From NCBI GenBank assembly GCA_035290065.1, contig DATDVD010000085.1, positions 1-7,764 of the forward strand: a stretch of 7,764 nt of DNA, written 5' to 3'. Of this stretch, positions 1 to 5,625 are shown piece by piece. Positions within the stretch are counted from its first letter, which is position 1, and every line of letters starts with the position of its first letter. Below the pieces are notes generated by a model, which ran no database searches, was not told the DNA's origin, and saw nothing but the letters and a program-made list of their open reading frames with translations. This DNA is from DATDVD01 sp035290065 (GTDB lineage: Bacteria; Pseudomonadota; Gammaproteobacteria; Coxiellales; Coxiellaceae). Made by a program: the position numbers and the translations under genes.

Positions 1-432
1 AGTGGCGCGAACCACATTCACAGGCGTGGTAGAGCCCATACATTTGGATAACACGTTTTTAATACCCATTACTTTAAACACAGCGCGCATCGCATTTCCA
101 GCAATGACACCCGTACCTTCTGAGGCAGGCATAATGATTACTTTGGTAGCACCATGACGTGCACGAACTTCGTGGTGCAAAGTGTTGCCATTTAAATCAA
201 TGTGAACCATGTTGCGACGTGCGGCTTCCGCGGCTTTTTCAATGGCTACTGGCACTTCGCGAGCTTTTCCTCGGCCAAAACCCACTTTGCCTTTGCCGTC
301 GCCTGCGACGACGAGCGCTGAAAAGCTCATAATACGGCCGCCTTTCACTACCTTGGTATTACGGCCGACACCGACTAATTCGGTTTCAATGCCATCTGTT
401 ATTCGTTCTTCTTTTTGCGCTGCTCGTGCCAT
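1..432 (-). CDS. rpsE: 30S ribosomal protein S5 (C-terminal end missing)
   Basis: Small-subunit protein needed for decoding accuracy and for the S4/S5 interface; it also carries the spectinomycin-site loop. The frame is open from an ATG at 432 to the window edge, giving 144 residues; E. coli S5 has 167, so about 20 C-terminal residues are missing. The N-terminal double-stranded-RNA-binding-like domain contains VVKGGRIMSFSALVV (about residues 28–42) and GKVGFGRGKAREVP, and the C-terminal domain contains MPASEGTGVIAG and GSTTPVNVVRAT, the last residues visible. The spectinomycin loop (GVGRNTKVVKGGR) shows no deletion. The gene starts 20 nt after the L18 stop, the widest gap in the window, with AGG about 8 nt before the ATG. 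The gene is clearly truncated only by the window edge. Confidence 0.97.
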   Translation of the reverse strand, partial: MARAAQKEERITDGIETELVGVGRNTKVVKGGRIMSFSALVVAGDGKGKVGFGRGKAREVPVAIEKAAEAARRNMVHIDLNGNTLHHEVRARHGATKVIIMPASEGTGVIAGNAMRAVFKVMGIKNVLSKCMGSTTPVNVVRAT

Positions 433-452
433 AGTGTGTACCTATTTCTCAA

Positions 453-821
453 CTAAAATTCCATACCGCCTTCTCGTGCTCCATCGGCCAACGCTTTCAC
501 ACGACCATGATAGCGATACCCGGCACGATCAAACACCACATTTGTAACACCCGCTTCTTTAGCGCGTGCCGCAATTAATTTGCCCACGGCTTGTGCGGCT
601 TCTTTATTGCCTGTTGATTTGAGCGTGGCTTTTACGTCATTTTCTAACGTAGAAGCCGCTGCTAACACCCGATTATCGGGGCTGATCAACTGCACATAGA
701 TATGCTGATGAGAACGATGCACACACAAACGCACTTTCTGCAAACGACGAGATTCGCCTCGTAATTTACGGCTGCGGCGCACACGACCTAATATTTTGGG
801 GTTATGAATTCGTTTACGCAT
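453..821 (-). CDS. rplR: 50S ribosomal protein L18
   Basis: Binds 5S rRNA together with L5 and helps anchor the 5S particle in the central protuberance. The 122-residue product is slightly longer than E. coli L18 (117), with the extra length in the basic N-terminus (residues 1–28, rich in Arg and Lys). Diagnostic blocks are CVHRSHQHIYVQ (about 33–44), STGNKEAAQAVGK (about 69–81) and the C-terminal FDRAGYRYHGRVKALADGAREGG. Its ATG shares one nucleotide with the L6 stop (TAATG). The best Shine-Dalgarno, AAGAAGG, lies inside rplF about 12 nt upstream, which is rather far, so initiation probably depends on ribosomes finishing L6. Function is certain from the family match. Confidence 0.97.
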   Translation of the reverse strand: MRKRIHNPKILGRVRRSRKLRGESRRLQKVRLCVHRSHQHIYVQLISPDNRVLAAASTLENDVKATLKSTGNKEAAQAVGKLIAARAKEAGVTNVVFDRAGYRYHGRVKALADGAREGGMEF

Positions 822-1357
822 TATTTTTTCTTACCTTCTTTGAGTTGGATAGTCTCGCCGTCATAACGAATACCTTTGCCTTTATAAGGCTCGGGTGGAC
901 GAAGAGCACGAATATTCGCAGCCACTTGGCCTACTTTTTGTTTATCCACGCCTTTAATCACAATTTCAGTTTGAGAAGGTGTTTCAACAATAATACCTTC
1001 TGGCATACTCATCACAACCGGGTGAGAAAAGCCTAAGCTTAAATCCAATTTTTTACCTTGCGCGTTGGCACGATAACCTACACCGACTAATACTAATTTT
1101 TTCTCAAAGCCCGCTGAAACACCTTGGACCATGTTGTTTAATAAAGCACGAGTAGTTCCGGCTAACGCGACGGATTGTTGCTCATCATTGTTCATCTGAA
1201 CGGTGAGCGTATTATCGACTAACTCGACCCTAATCGCCGGGTGAACAGACCACTCTGTCTGGCCTTTTTGACCTTTGATCGTTACTACTCTTCCTTCGAT
1301 TGTTACATCGACGCCTTTTGGCAATTCGACAGGGCTTTTCGCTACACGACTGACCAT
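821..1357 (-). CDS. rplF: 50S ribosomal protein L6
   Basis: Large-subunit protein at the base of the L7/L12 stalk, near the sarcin-ricin loop and the elongation-factor binding site. The 178 residues match the E. coli length (177) and the two-domain L6 architecture. The N-terminal domain opens with SRVAKSPVELPKGVDV. The C-terminal domain holds LVGVGYRA (about 90–97), LSLGFSHPV (about 106–114) and the signature GQVAANIRALRPPEPYKGKG (about 143–162), followed by a basic EGKKK end. The ATG at 1357 is the only plausible start and gives one extra residue (Val2) relative to E. coli MSRVAK. It lies 10 nt after the S8 stop; AGAGG, overlapping that TAG stop, is the ribosome binding site. Confidence 0.98.
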   Translation of the reverse strand: MVSRVAKSPVELPKGVDVTIEGRVVTIKGQKGQTEWSVHPAIRVELVDNTLTVQMNNDEQQSVALAGTTRALLNNMVQGVSAGFEKKLVLVGVGYRANAQGKKLDLSLGFSHPVVMSMPEGIIVETPSQTEIVIKGVDKQKVGQVAANIRALRPPEPYKGKGIRYDGETIQLKEGKKK

Positions 1358-1367
1358 AATCCTACCT

Positions 1368-1763
1368 CTAGCTCACTTCACCAATAATTTCGCCACCTAA
1401 CCCCTGCGCACGAGCTGCACGATCGGTCATTAATCCTTTAGTGGTTGACACAATCGCAATGCCTAAACCGTTTCTAACGCGCGGCAATAAACGAGTTTTA
1501 ACATAACGTCTTAACCCGGGTTTGCTCACCCGTCGAATGGATTCGATCACATGGGCTTCTTTGTAATACTTCAATACAATTTTTAACCCAGGATGTCCAT
1601 TGAGTTCAATTTTTTCAAACTCGTTAATATAGCCTTCTTCTTTCAATACAGAAGCAAGTGCTTCTTTTTGTTTAGAATAAGGCATTTCTACGATTGCTTT
1701 ATTCATTTGGCCCGCATTGCGGATGCGGGTAAACATATCACTAATAGGGTCTGTCATACTCAT
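1368..1763 (-). CDS. rpsH: 30S ribosomal protein S8
   Basis: Primary 16S rRNA-binding protein (helix 21) that organises the 30S platform; in E. coli it is also the translational repressor of the spc operon, binding mRNA at the start of rplE. The 131 residues match the family length (130). The N-terminus MSMTDPISDMFTRIRNA matches E. coli MSMQDPIADMLTRIRN, which supports the ATG at 1763 over the internal ATG at 1757. The C-terminal RNA-binding segment has VSKPGLRRYV, NGLGIAIVSTTKGLMTDRAA and GLGGEII. GAGG lies 8 nt before the ATG, directly after the S14 stop, in a 12-nt gap. A repressor role here is inferred from family knowledge; its target site is not obvious in this window. Confidence 0.98.
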   Translation of the reverse strand: MSMTDPISDMFTRIRNAGQMNKAIVEMPYSKQKEALASVLKEEGYINEFEKIELNGHPGLKIVLKYYKEAHVIESIRRVSKPGLRRYVKTRLLPRVRNGLGIAIVSTTKGLMTDRAARAQGLGGEIIGEVS

Positions 1764-1775
1764 AATCGTTGCCTC

Positions 1776-2075
1776 TTACCAACTCGCCTTTTTCAAACCA
1801 GGCACTTCGCCTTTCATCGCTGCGTAGCGCAAGCAAATACCACACAGTCCAAATTTTTTGTACACACGACGTGGGCGGCCGCATTTATTGCAACGGTTAC
1901 GCACACGAATAGCACTGTCGTTTCGATTACTTTTGTTGAGCTTGGTAATGGCTTTTTCTTGCTCTTCACCCGTTGCTCGTTTCACCAAATCTCGTAATAG
2001 TTCACGAATGGTGCGACGACGTTCCGCACGTTCACGTCGTTTATCGTTTTTAACGACACTGCTTGTTTTAGCCAT
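1776..2075 (-). CDS. rpsN: 30S ribosomal protein S14, long form with a complete four-cysteine zinc motif
   Basis: Late-assembling 30S head protein next to S3, S10 and S19. The 99-residue length and the internal segment at about residues 20–58 place it with the long S14 form typical of proteobacteria (E. coli 101 residues), and it ends in the conserved GEVPGLKKASW. Unlike E. coli S14, where the cysteine pattern has been lost, it keeps C62-x2-C65-x12-C78-x2-C81 (CNKCGRP, then LCGICLR), the spacing of the short zinc-binding S14 of Gram-positive bacteria and Thermus. It is therefore likely to bind Zn(II); that part is inference. The ATG shares one nucleotide with the L5 stop (TAATG) and is preceded by GAGGG inside rplE about 8 nt upstream. 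The gene appears intact. Confidence 0.97.
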   Translation of the reverse strand: MAKTSSVVKNDKRRERAERRRTIRELLRDLVKRATGEEQEKAITKLNKSNRNDSAIRVRNRCNKCGRPRRVYKKFGLCGICLRYAAMKGEVPGLKKASW

Positions 2076-2626
2076 TAGTTTGAGCCCTCAGTTTTTAAAG
2101 GAAAATTAAATGCTAATAATAATGCTTTTGCTTCAGCATCCGTTTCAGCAGATGTAGTAATACAAATATCTAAACCACGAATCGCATCCACTTTATCGTA
2201 TTGAATTTCAGGAAACACGATTTGCTCTTTAATGCCTAAACTATAATTGCCGTGGCCGTCAAAAGCTTTCACTGAAAAGCCACGAAAGTCACGAATTCGA
2301 GGAATAGTAATCACAATCAAACGCTCTAAAAATTCGTACATACGCTCACCATGCAGCGTCACTTTACAACCCACAGGCCATCCGGCACGAATTTTAAAAC
2401 CAGCTTCGGATTTGCGCGCAAGGGTGATAACGGGTTTTTGACCAGCAATTTTTGCCATATCGCTCACCGCATGATCAATCACTTTTTTATCCGCTACTGC
2501 TTCGCCGACACCCATATTGAGTGTGATTTTTTTAAGGCGAGGCACTGCCATTATGCTCGAGTAATTAAACTGCTTCTGGAGCTTTGGCATAATTTCTTTT
2601 TTATATAATGTCTTCAATGTTGCCAT
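2075..2626 (-). CDS. rplE: 50S ribosomal protein L5
   Basis: Binds 5S rRNA with L18, contacts the P-site tRNA, and forms an intersubunit bridge with S13. The 183 residues are close to E. coli (179), the difference being a short C-terminal tail (KTEGSN). Family blocks are PRLKKITLNMGVGEAVADKK (about 29–48), GQKPVITLARKSEAGFKIR, GCKVTLHGERMYEFLERL, IPRIRDFRGFS and NYSLGIKEQIVFPEI. The ATG lies 10 nt after the L24 stop, with AAAGG (overlapping that TAA stop) 7 nt upstream. In E. coli the S8 repressor hairpin spans the start of this gene; the corresponding codons here have diverged and give only an imperfect A/T stem, so S8 control cannot be assumed. Confidence 0.98.
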   Translation of the reverse strand: MATLKTLYKKEIMPKLQKQFNYSSIMAVPRLKKITLNMGVGEAVADKKVIDHAVSDMAKIAGQKPVITLARKSEAGFKIRAGWPVGCKVTLHGERMYEFLERLIVITIPRIRDFRGFSVKAFDGHGNYSLGIKEQIVFPEIQYDKVDAIRGLDICITTSAETDAEAKALLLAFNFPLKTEGSN

Positions 2627-2636
2627 GGTTTAACCT

Positions 2637-2972
2637 TTATACGTCAATTTCTTCGTTGTTAGATTTAAATACGCGTACTTTTTTACCATCTTTTAATACT
2701 TTAATACCGACACGATCTGCTTTTTTGGTTTTAGCGTTATAAATCGCAACATTCGATACATCCAGGGCTGCTTCTTTTTCAATAATGCCGCCTTGAATAT
2801 TTTTTTGCGGATTAGGACGAACGTGTTCTTTCACCAAATTTAAGCCTTCTACCACCACCCGTCGTTTTTTTTCTTTGCCTACTTCTACCACGCGAAGCAC
2901 TTTACCGGTGCGGCCTTTATCTTTTCCGGCTATTAGGATGACTTCATCGCCTGATTTAATTTTTTGCATCAT
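2637..2972 (-). CDS. rplX: 50S ribosomal protein L24
   Basis: Assembly-initiator protein that binds the 5' region of 23S rRNA and sits near the exit of the peptide tunnel. The KOW motif lies at the N-terminus (KIKSGDEVILIAGKDKGRTG, about residues 4–23), followed by VVVEGLNLVKEHVRPNP and the conserved GGIIEKEAALDVSNVAIYN. The 111 residues are a little longer than E. coli (104), mainly because of a longer basic loop (VVEVGKEKKRR, about 28–38). Two ATG codons stand in tandem at 2972 and 2969; GAGG at 2984–2981 is 8 nt from the first and 11 nt from the second, which favours 2972. The 17-nt gap to rplN is the second widest in the window. Confidence 0.97.
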   Translation of the reverse strand: MMQKIKSGDEVILIAGKDKGRTGKVLRVVEVGKEKKRRVVVEGLNLVKEHVRPNPQKNIQGGIIEKEAALDVSNVAIYNAKTKKADRVGIKVLKDGKKVRVFKSNNEEIDV

Positions 2973-2980
2973 GGCTTTTA

Positions 2981-2984
2981 CCTC
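2981..2984 (-). promoter_or_regulatory. Ribosome binding site deciding between the tandem ATG starts of rplX
   Basis: GAGG on the minus strand, 8 nt from the ATG at 2972 and 11 nt from the ATG at 2969. The spacing favours the first ATG, adding one Met. Confidence 0.65.
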
Positions 2985-2989
2985 AATCT

Positions 2990-3358
2990 TTATAATACTT
3001 CCAATGCTTGGGACACAATTTTCATAAAGCCTCGGGTTCGTAATTCACGTGCTACTGGCCCGAAAATACGCGTGCCCACCGGTAATTTTTGCGGGTTCAC
3101 AATGACCACCGCGTTACCATCAAAACGAATACTCGAGCCATCGTCACGACGAAGCGCCGAACGGGTTCGCACAACCACGGCTAACAGCACATCACCTTTT
3201 TTGACCTTGGCGCGAGGCAGTGCTTCTTTAACACTGACCTTAATAAGATCGCCTACACGTGCATATCGGCGTTTAGAACCGCCCAACACTTTAATGCACA
3301 TCACACGTCGTGCACCGCTGTTATCGGCTACATTAATTACGGATTGTGTTTGTATCAC
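2990..3358 (-). CDS. rplN: 50S ribosomal protein L14
   Basis: Large-subunit protein that binds 23S rRNA, forms intersubunit bridges with 16S rRNA and is the docking site of the silencing factor RsfS. The 122 residues are nearly identical in layout to E. coli L14 (123): NVADNSGARRVMCIKVLGGS (about 9–28), VKKGDVLLAVVVRTR, GSSIRFDGNAVVIVN and GTRIFGPVARELR, ending in EVL. The start is a GTG at 3358, chosen because the next codons (IQTQSVINVADNSG) align with E. coli MIQEQTMLNVADNSG from residue 1. TAGGG, which includes the S17 stop codon, is 7 nt upstream. In E. coli this is the first gene of the spc operon with its own promoter; here it follows rpsQ by only 9 nt. Confidence 0.98.
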   Translation of the reverse strand: MIQTQSVINVADNSGARRVMCIKVLGGSKRRYARVGDLIKVSVKEALPRAKVKKGDVLLAVVVRTRSALRRDDGSSIRFDGNAVVIVNPQKLPVGTRIFGPVARELRTRGFMKIVSQALEVL

Positions 3359-3365
3359 CGTCTTA

Positions 3366-3370
3366 CCCTA
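3366..3370 (-). promoter_or_regulatory. Ribosome binding site for the GTG start of rplN, overlapping the rpsQ stop
   Basis: TAGGG on the minus strand includes the TAG stop of rpsQ and is 7 nt from the GTG at 3358. The whole S17–L14 gap is 9 nt, so this element is all that lies between the S10-type and spc-type gene sets. Confidence 0.7.
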
Positions 3371-3637
3371 TGCTATTGCTTTTTCTTTTATTTCCACCAA
3401 TTTCCAACATTTTGTTTTGGAAATGGGCCGACATTCTTGCACTAGGACACGATCACCCATCTGGCAGGTATTACCCGCATCGTGCACATATACACGTGTC
3501 GAACGCTTAATATATTTTTTATACACCGGGTGCATCACTTGGCGTTCTACTAACACCACGATAGTATCTTTCATCTTATTACTAACCACTTCTCCCACTA
3601 AGGTTCTAGGAAGCGTTTGTTTTTTGGTAGTACTCAT
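3368..3637 (-). CDS. rpsQ: 30S ribosomal protein S17
   Basis: Primary 16S rRNA-binding protein of the 5' domain with an OB fold. The 89 residues compare with 84 in E. coli; the extra length is at the N-terminus (MSTTKKQTLPRTL). Recognisable blocks are LVGEVVSNKMKDTIVV (about 13–28), HPVYKKYIKRSTRVYVHD (about 36–53), and GDRVLVQECRPISKTKCWKL. The ATG at 3637 overlaps the L29 stop as ATGA (4 nt), with an AAGAGAAA purine run inside rpmC as a modest Shine-Dalgarno, so it is probably coupled to L29 translation. In E. coli this is the last gene of the S10 operon, but no terminator can fit in the 9 nt that separate it from rplN here. Confidence 0.97.
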   Translation of the reverse strand: MSTTKKQTLPRTLVGEVVSNKMKDTIVVLVERQVMHPVYKKYIKRSTRVYVHDAGNTCQMGDRVLVQECRPISKTKCWKLVEIKEKAIA

Positions 3638-3831
3638 GCACGTTTCTCTTTTTCATTTAATACGGTTTTTACCCGAGCAATGTTGCGACGCGCCAACCGT
3701 TTTAAATGCGACTTAGGCGCTTCGCCCATCACATTTTGCATGCGCAATGCAAATTGCTCACTCAATAATGTCTTAAGTTCTTTTTTTAACTCATCAACAG
3801 ATTTTTTACGTAAATCGTTTGCTTCTTTCAT
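3634..3831 (-). CDS. rpmC: 50S ribosomal protein L29
   Basis: Small two-helix protein beside L23 at the polypeptide exit, part of the docking platform for nascent-chain factors. The 65 residues match the family (63 in E. coli). The pattern LRKKSVDELKKELKTLLSEQ (about 7–26), FALRMQ (27–32) and LKRLARRNIARVKTVLNEKE is the L29 signature, and the whole chain is highly charged as expected for two antiparallel helices. The ATG shares one nucleotide with the L16 stop (TAATG). No good Shine-Dalgarno is visible upstream (only GGACGG inside rplP, about 8 nt away), so initiation is likely by coupling with L16. Confidence 0.96.
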   Translation of the reverse strand: MKEANDLRKKSVDELKKELKTLLSEQFALRMQNVMGEAPKSHLKRLARRNIARVKTVLNEKEKRA

Positions 3832-4244
3832 TACAACACCGTCCGTTTAACAAATACTACTTTTATCGGTAATTTAGACGCTGCGCGAGCAAAAGCTTCG
3901 CGAGCTAATTCTTCTGTCACACCACCCATCTCAAACAAAATACGGCCGGGTTGAATCAAAGCTACCCAGTATTCCACGTTACCTTTTCCTTTACCTTGAC
4001 GTACCTCAAGCGGTTTTTTACTAATGGGTTTATCGGGGAAAATCCGAATAACCGTTGTTCCGCCTCGTTTCACGTGACGCGCAATCGCACGACGAGCGGC
4101 TTCCAATTGGCGTGCTGTAATACGACCACGTCCCACGGCTTTCATGCCATACTCACCAAAAGCAACATAATTACCACGTTGGGCCAACCCTCGGTTGCGG
4201 CCTTTAAAATCTTTACGAAATTTTCTGGACTTCGGTTGTCGCAT
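3831..4244 (-). CDS. rplP: 50S ribosomal protein L16
   Basis: Large-subunit protein contacting the A-site tRNA elbow and required for late 50S assembly and peptidyl transfer. The 137 residues match E. coli (136). Blocks include FKGRNRGLAQRGNYVAFGEYG (about 13–33), KAVGRGRITARQLEAARRAI (about 35–54), IRIFPDKPISKKPLEVRQGK and GNVEYWVALIQPGRILFEM, ending in KLPIKVVFVKRTVL. Arg82 in EVRQGKGKGN corresponds to E. coli Arg81, the residue hydroxylated by the oxygenase YcfD/RoxA; whether that modification occurs here cannot be seen. The second residue is Arg (MRQP) where E. coli has Leu (MLQP). The ATG is 9 nt after the S3 stop with TAGGGG, overlapping that stop, as ribosome binding site. Confidence 0.98.
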   Translation of the reverse strand: MRQPKSRKFRKDFKGRNRGLAQRGNYVAFGEYGMKAVGRGRITARQLEAARRAIARHVKRGGTTVIRIFPDKPISKKPLEVRQGKGKGNVEYWVALIQPGRILFEMGGVTEELAREAFARAASKLPIKVVFVKRTVL

Positions 4245-4253
4245 GATTTACCC

Positions 4254-4922
4254 CTACGCCTTCACTTCTTCTTGCGCGTCTGTCGCTTCTTCTTTAGCAA
4301 ACACTTCGCCTTTAAACACCCATACTTTCACACCGATAATACCGTACGTGGTTCTTGCACGCGCGGTTGCATAATCAATGTTTGCGCGAAAGGTGTGCAA
4401 CGGGACTCGGCCTTCTCGATACCATTCGGTACGAGCAATTTCGGCGCCACCTAATCGGCCTGCCACCATTATTTTAATGCCTTGAGCTCCATTCCGCATG
4501 GTGTTTTGCACCGCACGTTTCATCACACGACGAAACATCACACGACGCTCTAATTGTTGCGCAATACTTTCAGCCACTAATTTTGCATCTAATTCCGGTT
4601 TGCGTATTTCTTCAATTTTAATATTGACGGGTAAGCCAATGAGTTTTGCCACCTCGGCGCGCAATGCATCAATTTCACCGCCTTTTTTACCAATAATCAC
4701 ACCCGGTCTTGCGGAGTGAATGGTAATGCTGGCATTTCGAGCGGGGCGATCAATCGTAATTTTGCTGACGCCCGCGCCTTTTAATTTTTCCTTCAAATAC
4801 TCACGAATCAAATGATCCGCCTTCAAATACTTTGAGTATTGATTTTTATTCGCAAACCAACGAGAAACGTGCTCAGTCGTAATGCCTAGTCGTATGCCAA
4901 ATGGATTAACTTTCTGACCCAT
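4254..4922 (-). CDS. rpsC: 30S ribosomal protein S3
   Basis: 30S head protein lining the mRNA entry channel and part of the ribosomal helicase activity with S4 and S5. The 222 residues begin with the universal MGQKVNPFGIRLGI. A type-II KH domain carries the GxxG loop in GVIIGKKGGEID (G78–G81), followed by the conserved EIRKPELDAKLVAESIAQQL. Arg131, Arg132 and Lys135 in RRVMFRRVMKRAVQ match the E. coli helicase positions. The C-terminal domain has GRLGGAEIARTEWYREGRVP and TTYGIIGVKVWVFKGE. The tail is shorter than in E. coli (233) and acidic (EEATDAQEEVKA) instead of basic. The ATG follows the L22 stop by 2 nt, with GGGAG inside rplV about 10 nt upstream. Confidence 0.98.
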   Translation of the reverse strand: MGQKVNPFGIRLGITTEHVSRWFANKNQYSKYLKADHLIREYLKEKLKGAGVSKITIDRPARNASITIHSARPGVIIGKKGGEIDALRAEVAKLIGLPVNIKIEEIRKPELDAKLVAESIAQQLERRVMFRRVMKRAVQNTMRNGAQGIKIMVAGRLGGAEIARTEWYREGRVPLHTFRANIDYATARARTTYGIIGVKVWVFKGEVFAKEEATDAQEEVKA

Positions 4923-4924
4923 AA

Positions 4925-5272
4925 TTAACGTTCTCCCGTTTTATCTGATACCACGACTGTAATATGGCATGATCTTTTAATAATGCGGCAAGCTCGACCT
5001 TTGGCTCTGGGCTGAAAACGTCTCAGAGAAGGACCTTCATTCACAAAAATGCTCGCTACTTTTAATGCATCAATATCCGCGCCTTCGTTATGTTCGGCAT
5101 TGGAAATAGCTGATTCCAACGTTTTTTTCACAAAACGGGCGGCGTCCTTTCGATTAAATGATAATTCGTCCACGGCGCGGTCTACGCGCATGCCACGAAT
5201 AAGATCCGCTACTAATCGTGCCTTTTGAGCCGACATGGGAGCATTTTTATAGATTGCTATTGCTTGTGCCAC
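4925..5272 (-). CDS. rplV: 50S ribosomal protein L22
   Basis: Protein whose long beta-hairpin lines the nascent-peptide tunnel constriction opposite L4. The 115 residues compare with 110 in E. coli. The body has SAQKARLVADLIRGMRVDRA (about 14–33) and ESAISNAEHNEGADIDALKV, and the hairpin loop EGPSLRRFQPRAKGRA is intact, with none of the deletions known to give macrolide resistance. It ends in HITVVVSDKTGER, slightly longer than usual. The start is a GTG at 5272: there is no upstream room for another start, because the S19 stop is 8 nt away, and GAGG overlapping that stop is 6 nt from the GTG. An internal ATG (MSAQKARL, codon 13) would delete the first strand and is less likely. Confidence 0.96.
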   Translation of the reverse strand: MAQAIAIYKNAPMSAQKARLVADLIRGMRVDRAVDELSFNRKDAARFVKKTLESAISNAEHNEGADIDALKVASIFVNEGPSLRRFQPRAKGRACRIIKRSCHITVVVSDKTGER

Positions 5273-5278
5273 ACCTTA

Positions 5279-5282
5279 CCTC
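5279..5282 (-). promoter_or_regulatory. Ribosome binding site for the GTG start of rplV
   Basis: GAGG on the minus strand, sharing GA with the TGA stop of rpsS, with a 6-nt spacer to the GTG at 5272. It supports this GTG as the start of L22. Confidence 0.65.
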
Positions 5283-5613
5283 ATTTTTTCTTGTCGTCTT
5301 TTTTGGCCGCCGGTGCTGCTGCGGGTGCCGCGCCTGCTGCTGCCGCTGTTTTACGATCCCCACTATGACCCCGAAACGTACGGGTCAATGCAAACTCGCC
5401 CAATTTATATCCCACCATGTTTTCCGTCACATAAATAGACACAAAATCACGGCCATTGTGGATAGCCACTGTTAAACCTACCATTTCGGGCAAAATCATC
5501 GAGCGCCGAGAATACGTTTTAATCGGTTTTTTAGAACCTTCTTGTGAGGCCTTAATCACTTTTGCCATCAGGTGATGGTCAACAAAAGGGCCTTTTTTAA
5601 TGGATCTTGGCAC
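5281..5613 (-). CDS. rpsS: 30S ribosomal protein S19 with an Ala/Lys-rich C-terminal extension
   Basis: 30S head protein that pairs with S13 and contacts the intersubunit bridge and, through its C-terminal tail, the A- and P-site tRNA region. The core is typical: PRSIKKGPFVDHHL (2–15), TYSRRSMILPEMVGLTVAIH (33–52), NGRDFVSIYVTENMVGYKLGEF and TRTFRGHSGDRK (77–88). The protein then continues with about 22 residues of Ala, Gly and Pro ending in KKDDKKK, making 110 residues against 92 in E. coli, where the tail is short. The start is a GTG at 5613, fixed by alignment to MPRSLKKGPF and by AAGGGG 6 nt upstream. The gene lies 10 nt after the L2 stop. Reading frame is continuous up to the normal gap before rplV, so the tail is probably genuine. 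Confidence 0.97.
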   Translation of the reverse strand: MPRSIKKGPFVDHHLMAKVIKASQEGSKKPIKTYSRRSMILPEMVGLTVAIHNGRDFVSIYVTENMVGYKLGEFALTRTFRGHSGDRKTAAAAGAAPAAAPAAKKDDKKK

Positions 5614-5619
5614 GTTTCA

Positions 5620-5625
5620 CCCCTT
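5620..5625 (-). promoter_or_regulatory. Strong ribosome binding site for the GTG start of rpsS
   Basis: AAGGGG on the minus strand, partly overlapping the TAA stop of rplB, with a 6-nt spacer to the GTG at 5613. The strong match may offset the weaker GTG codon. Confidence 0.75.

Noticed and set aside
3361..3420. Possible internal spc-type promoter on the minus strand at the end of rpsQ (TTGGTG with AATAGC 17 nt downstream)
   Set aside because: Neither hexamer is a good match and the region is simply A/T-rich coding sequence for KLVEIKEKAIA; too weak to annotate.
2964..3716. 250-codon open frame on the plus strand opposite rplN and rpsQ
   Set aside because: It is antisense to two unmistakable ribosomal protein genes, its translation has no recognisable domain, and it has no credible ribosome binding site; it is a shadow frame.
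3951..4454. 167-codon open frame on the plus strand opposite rplP and rpsC
   Set aside because: It is fully antisense to conserved L16 and S3 and has composition typical of a shadow frame.
5300..5345. Short tandem-like GCn triplet run, considered as a repeat element
   Set aside because: It is imperfect and in frame, and is better explained as the codons of the Ala-rich S19 tail.
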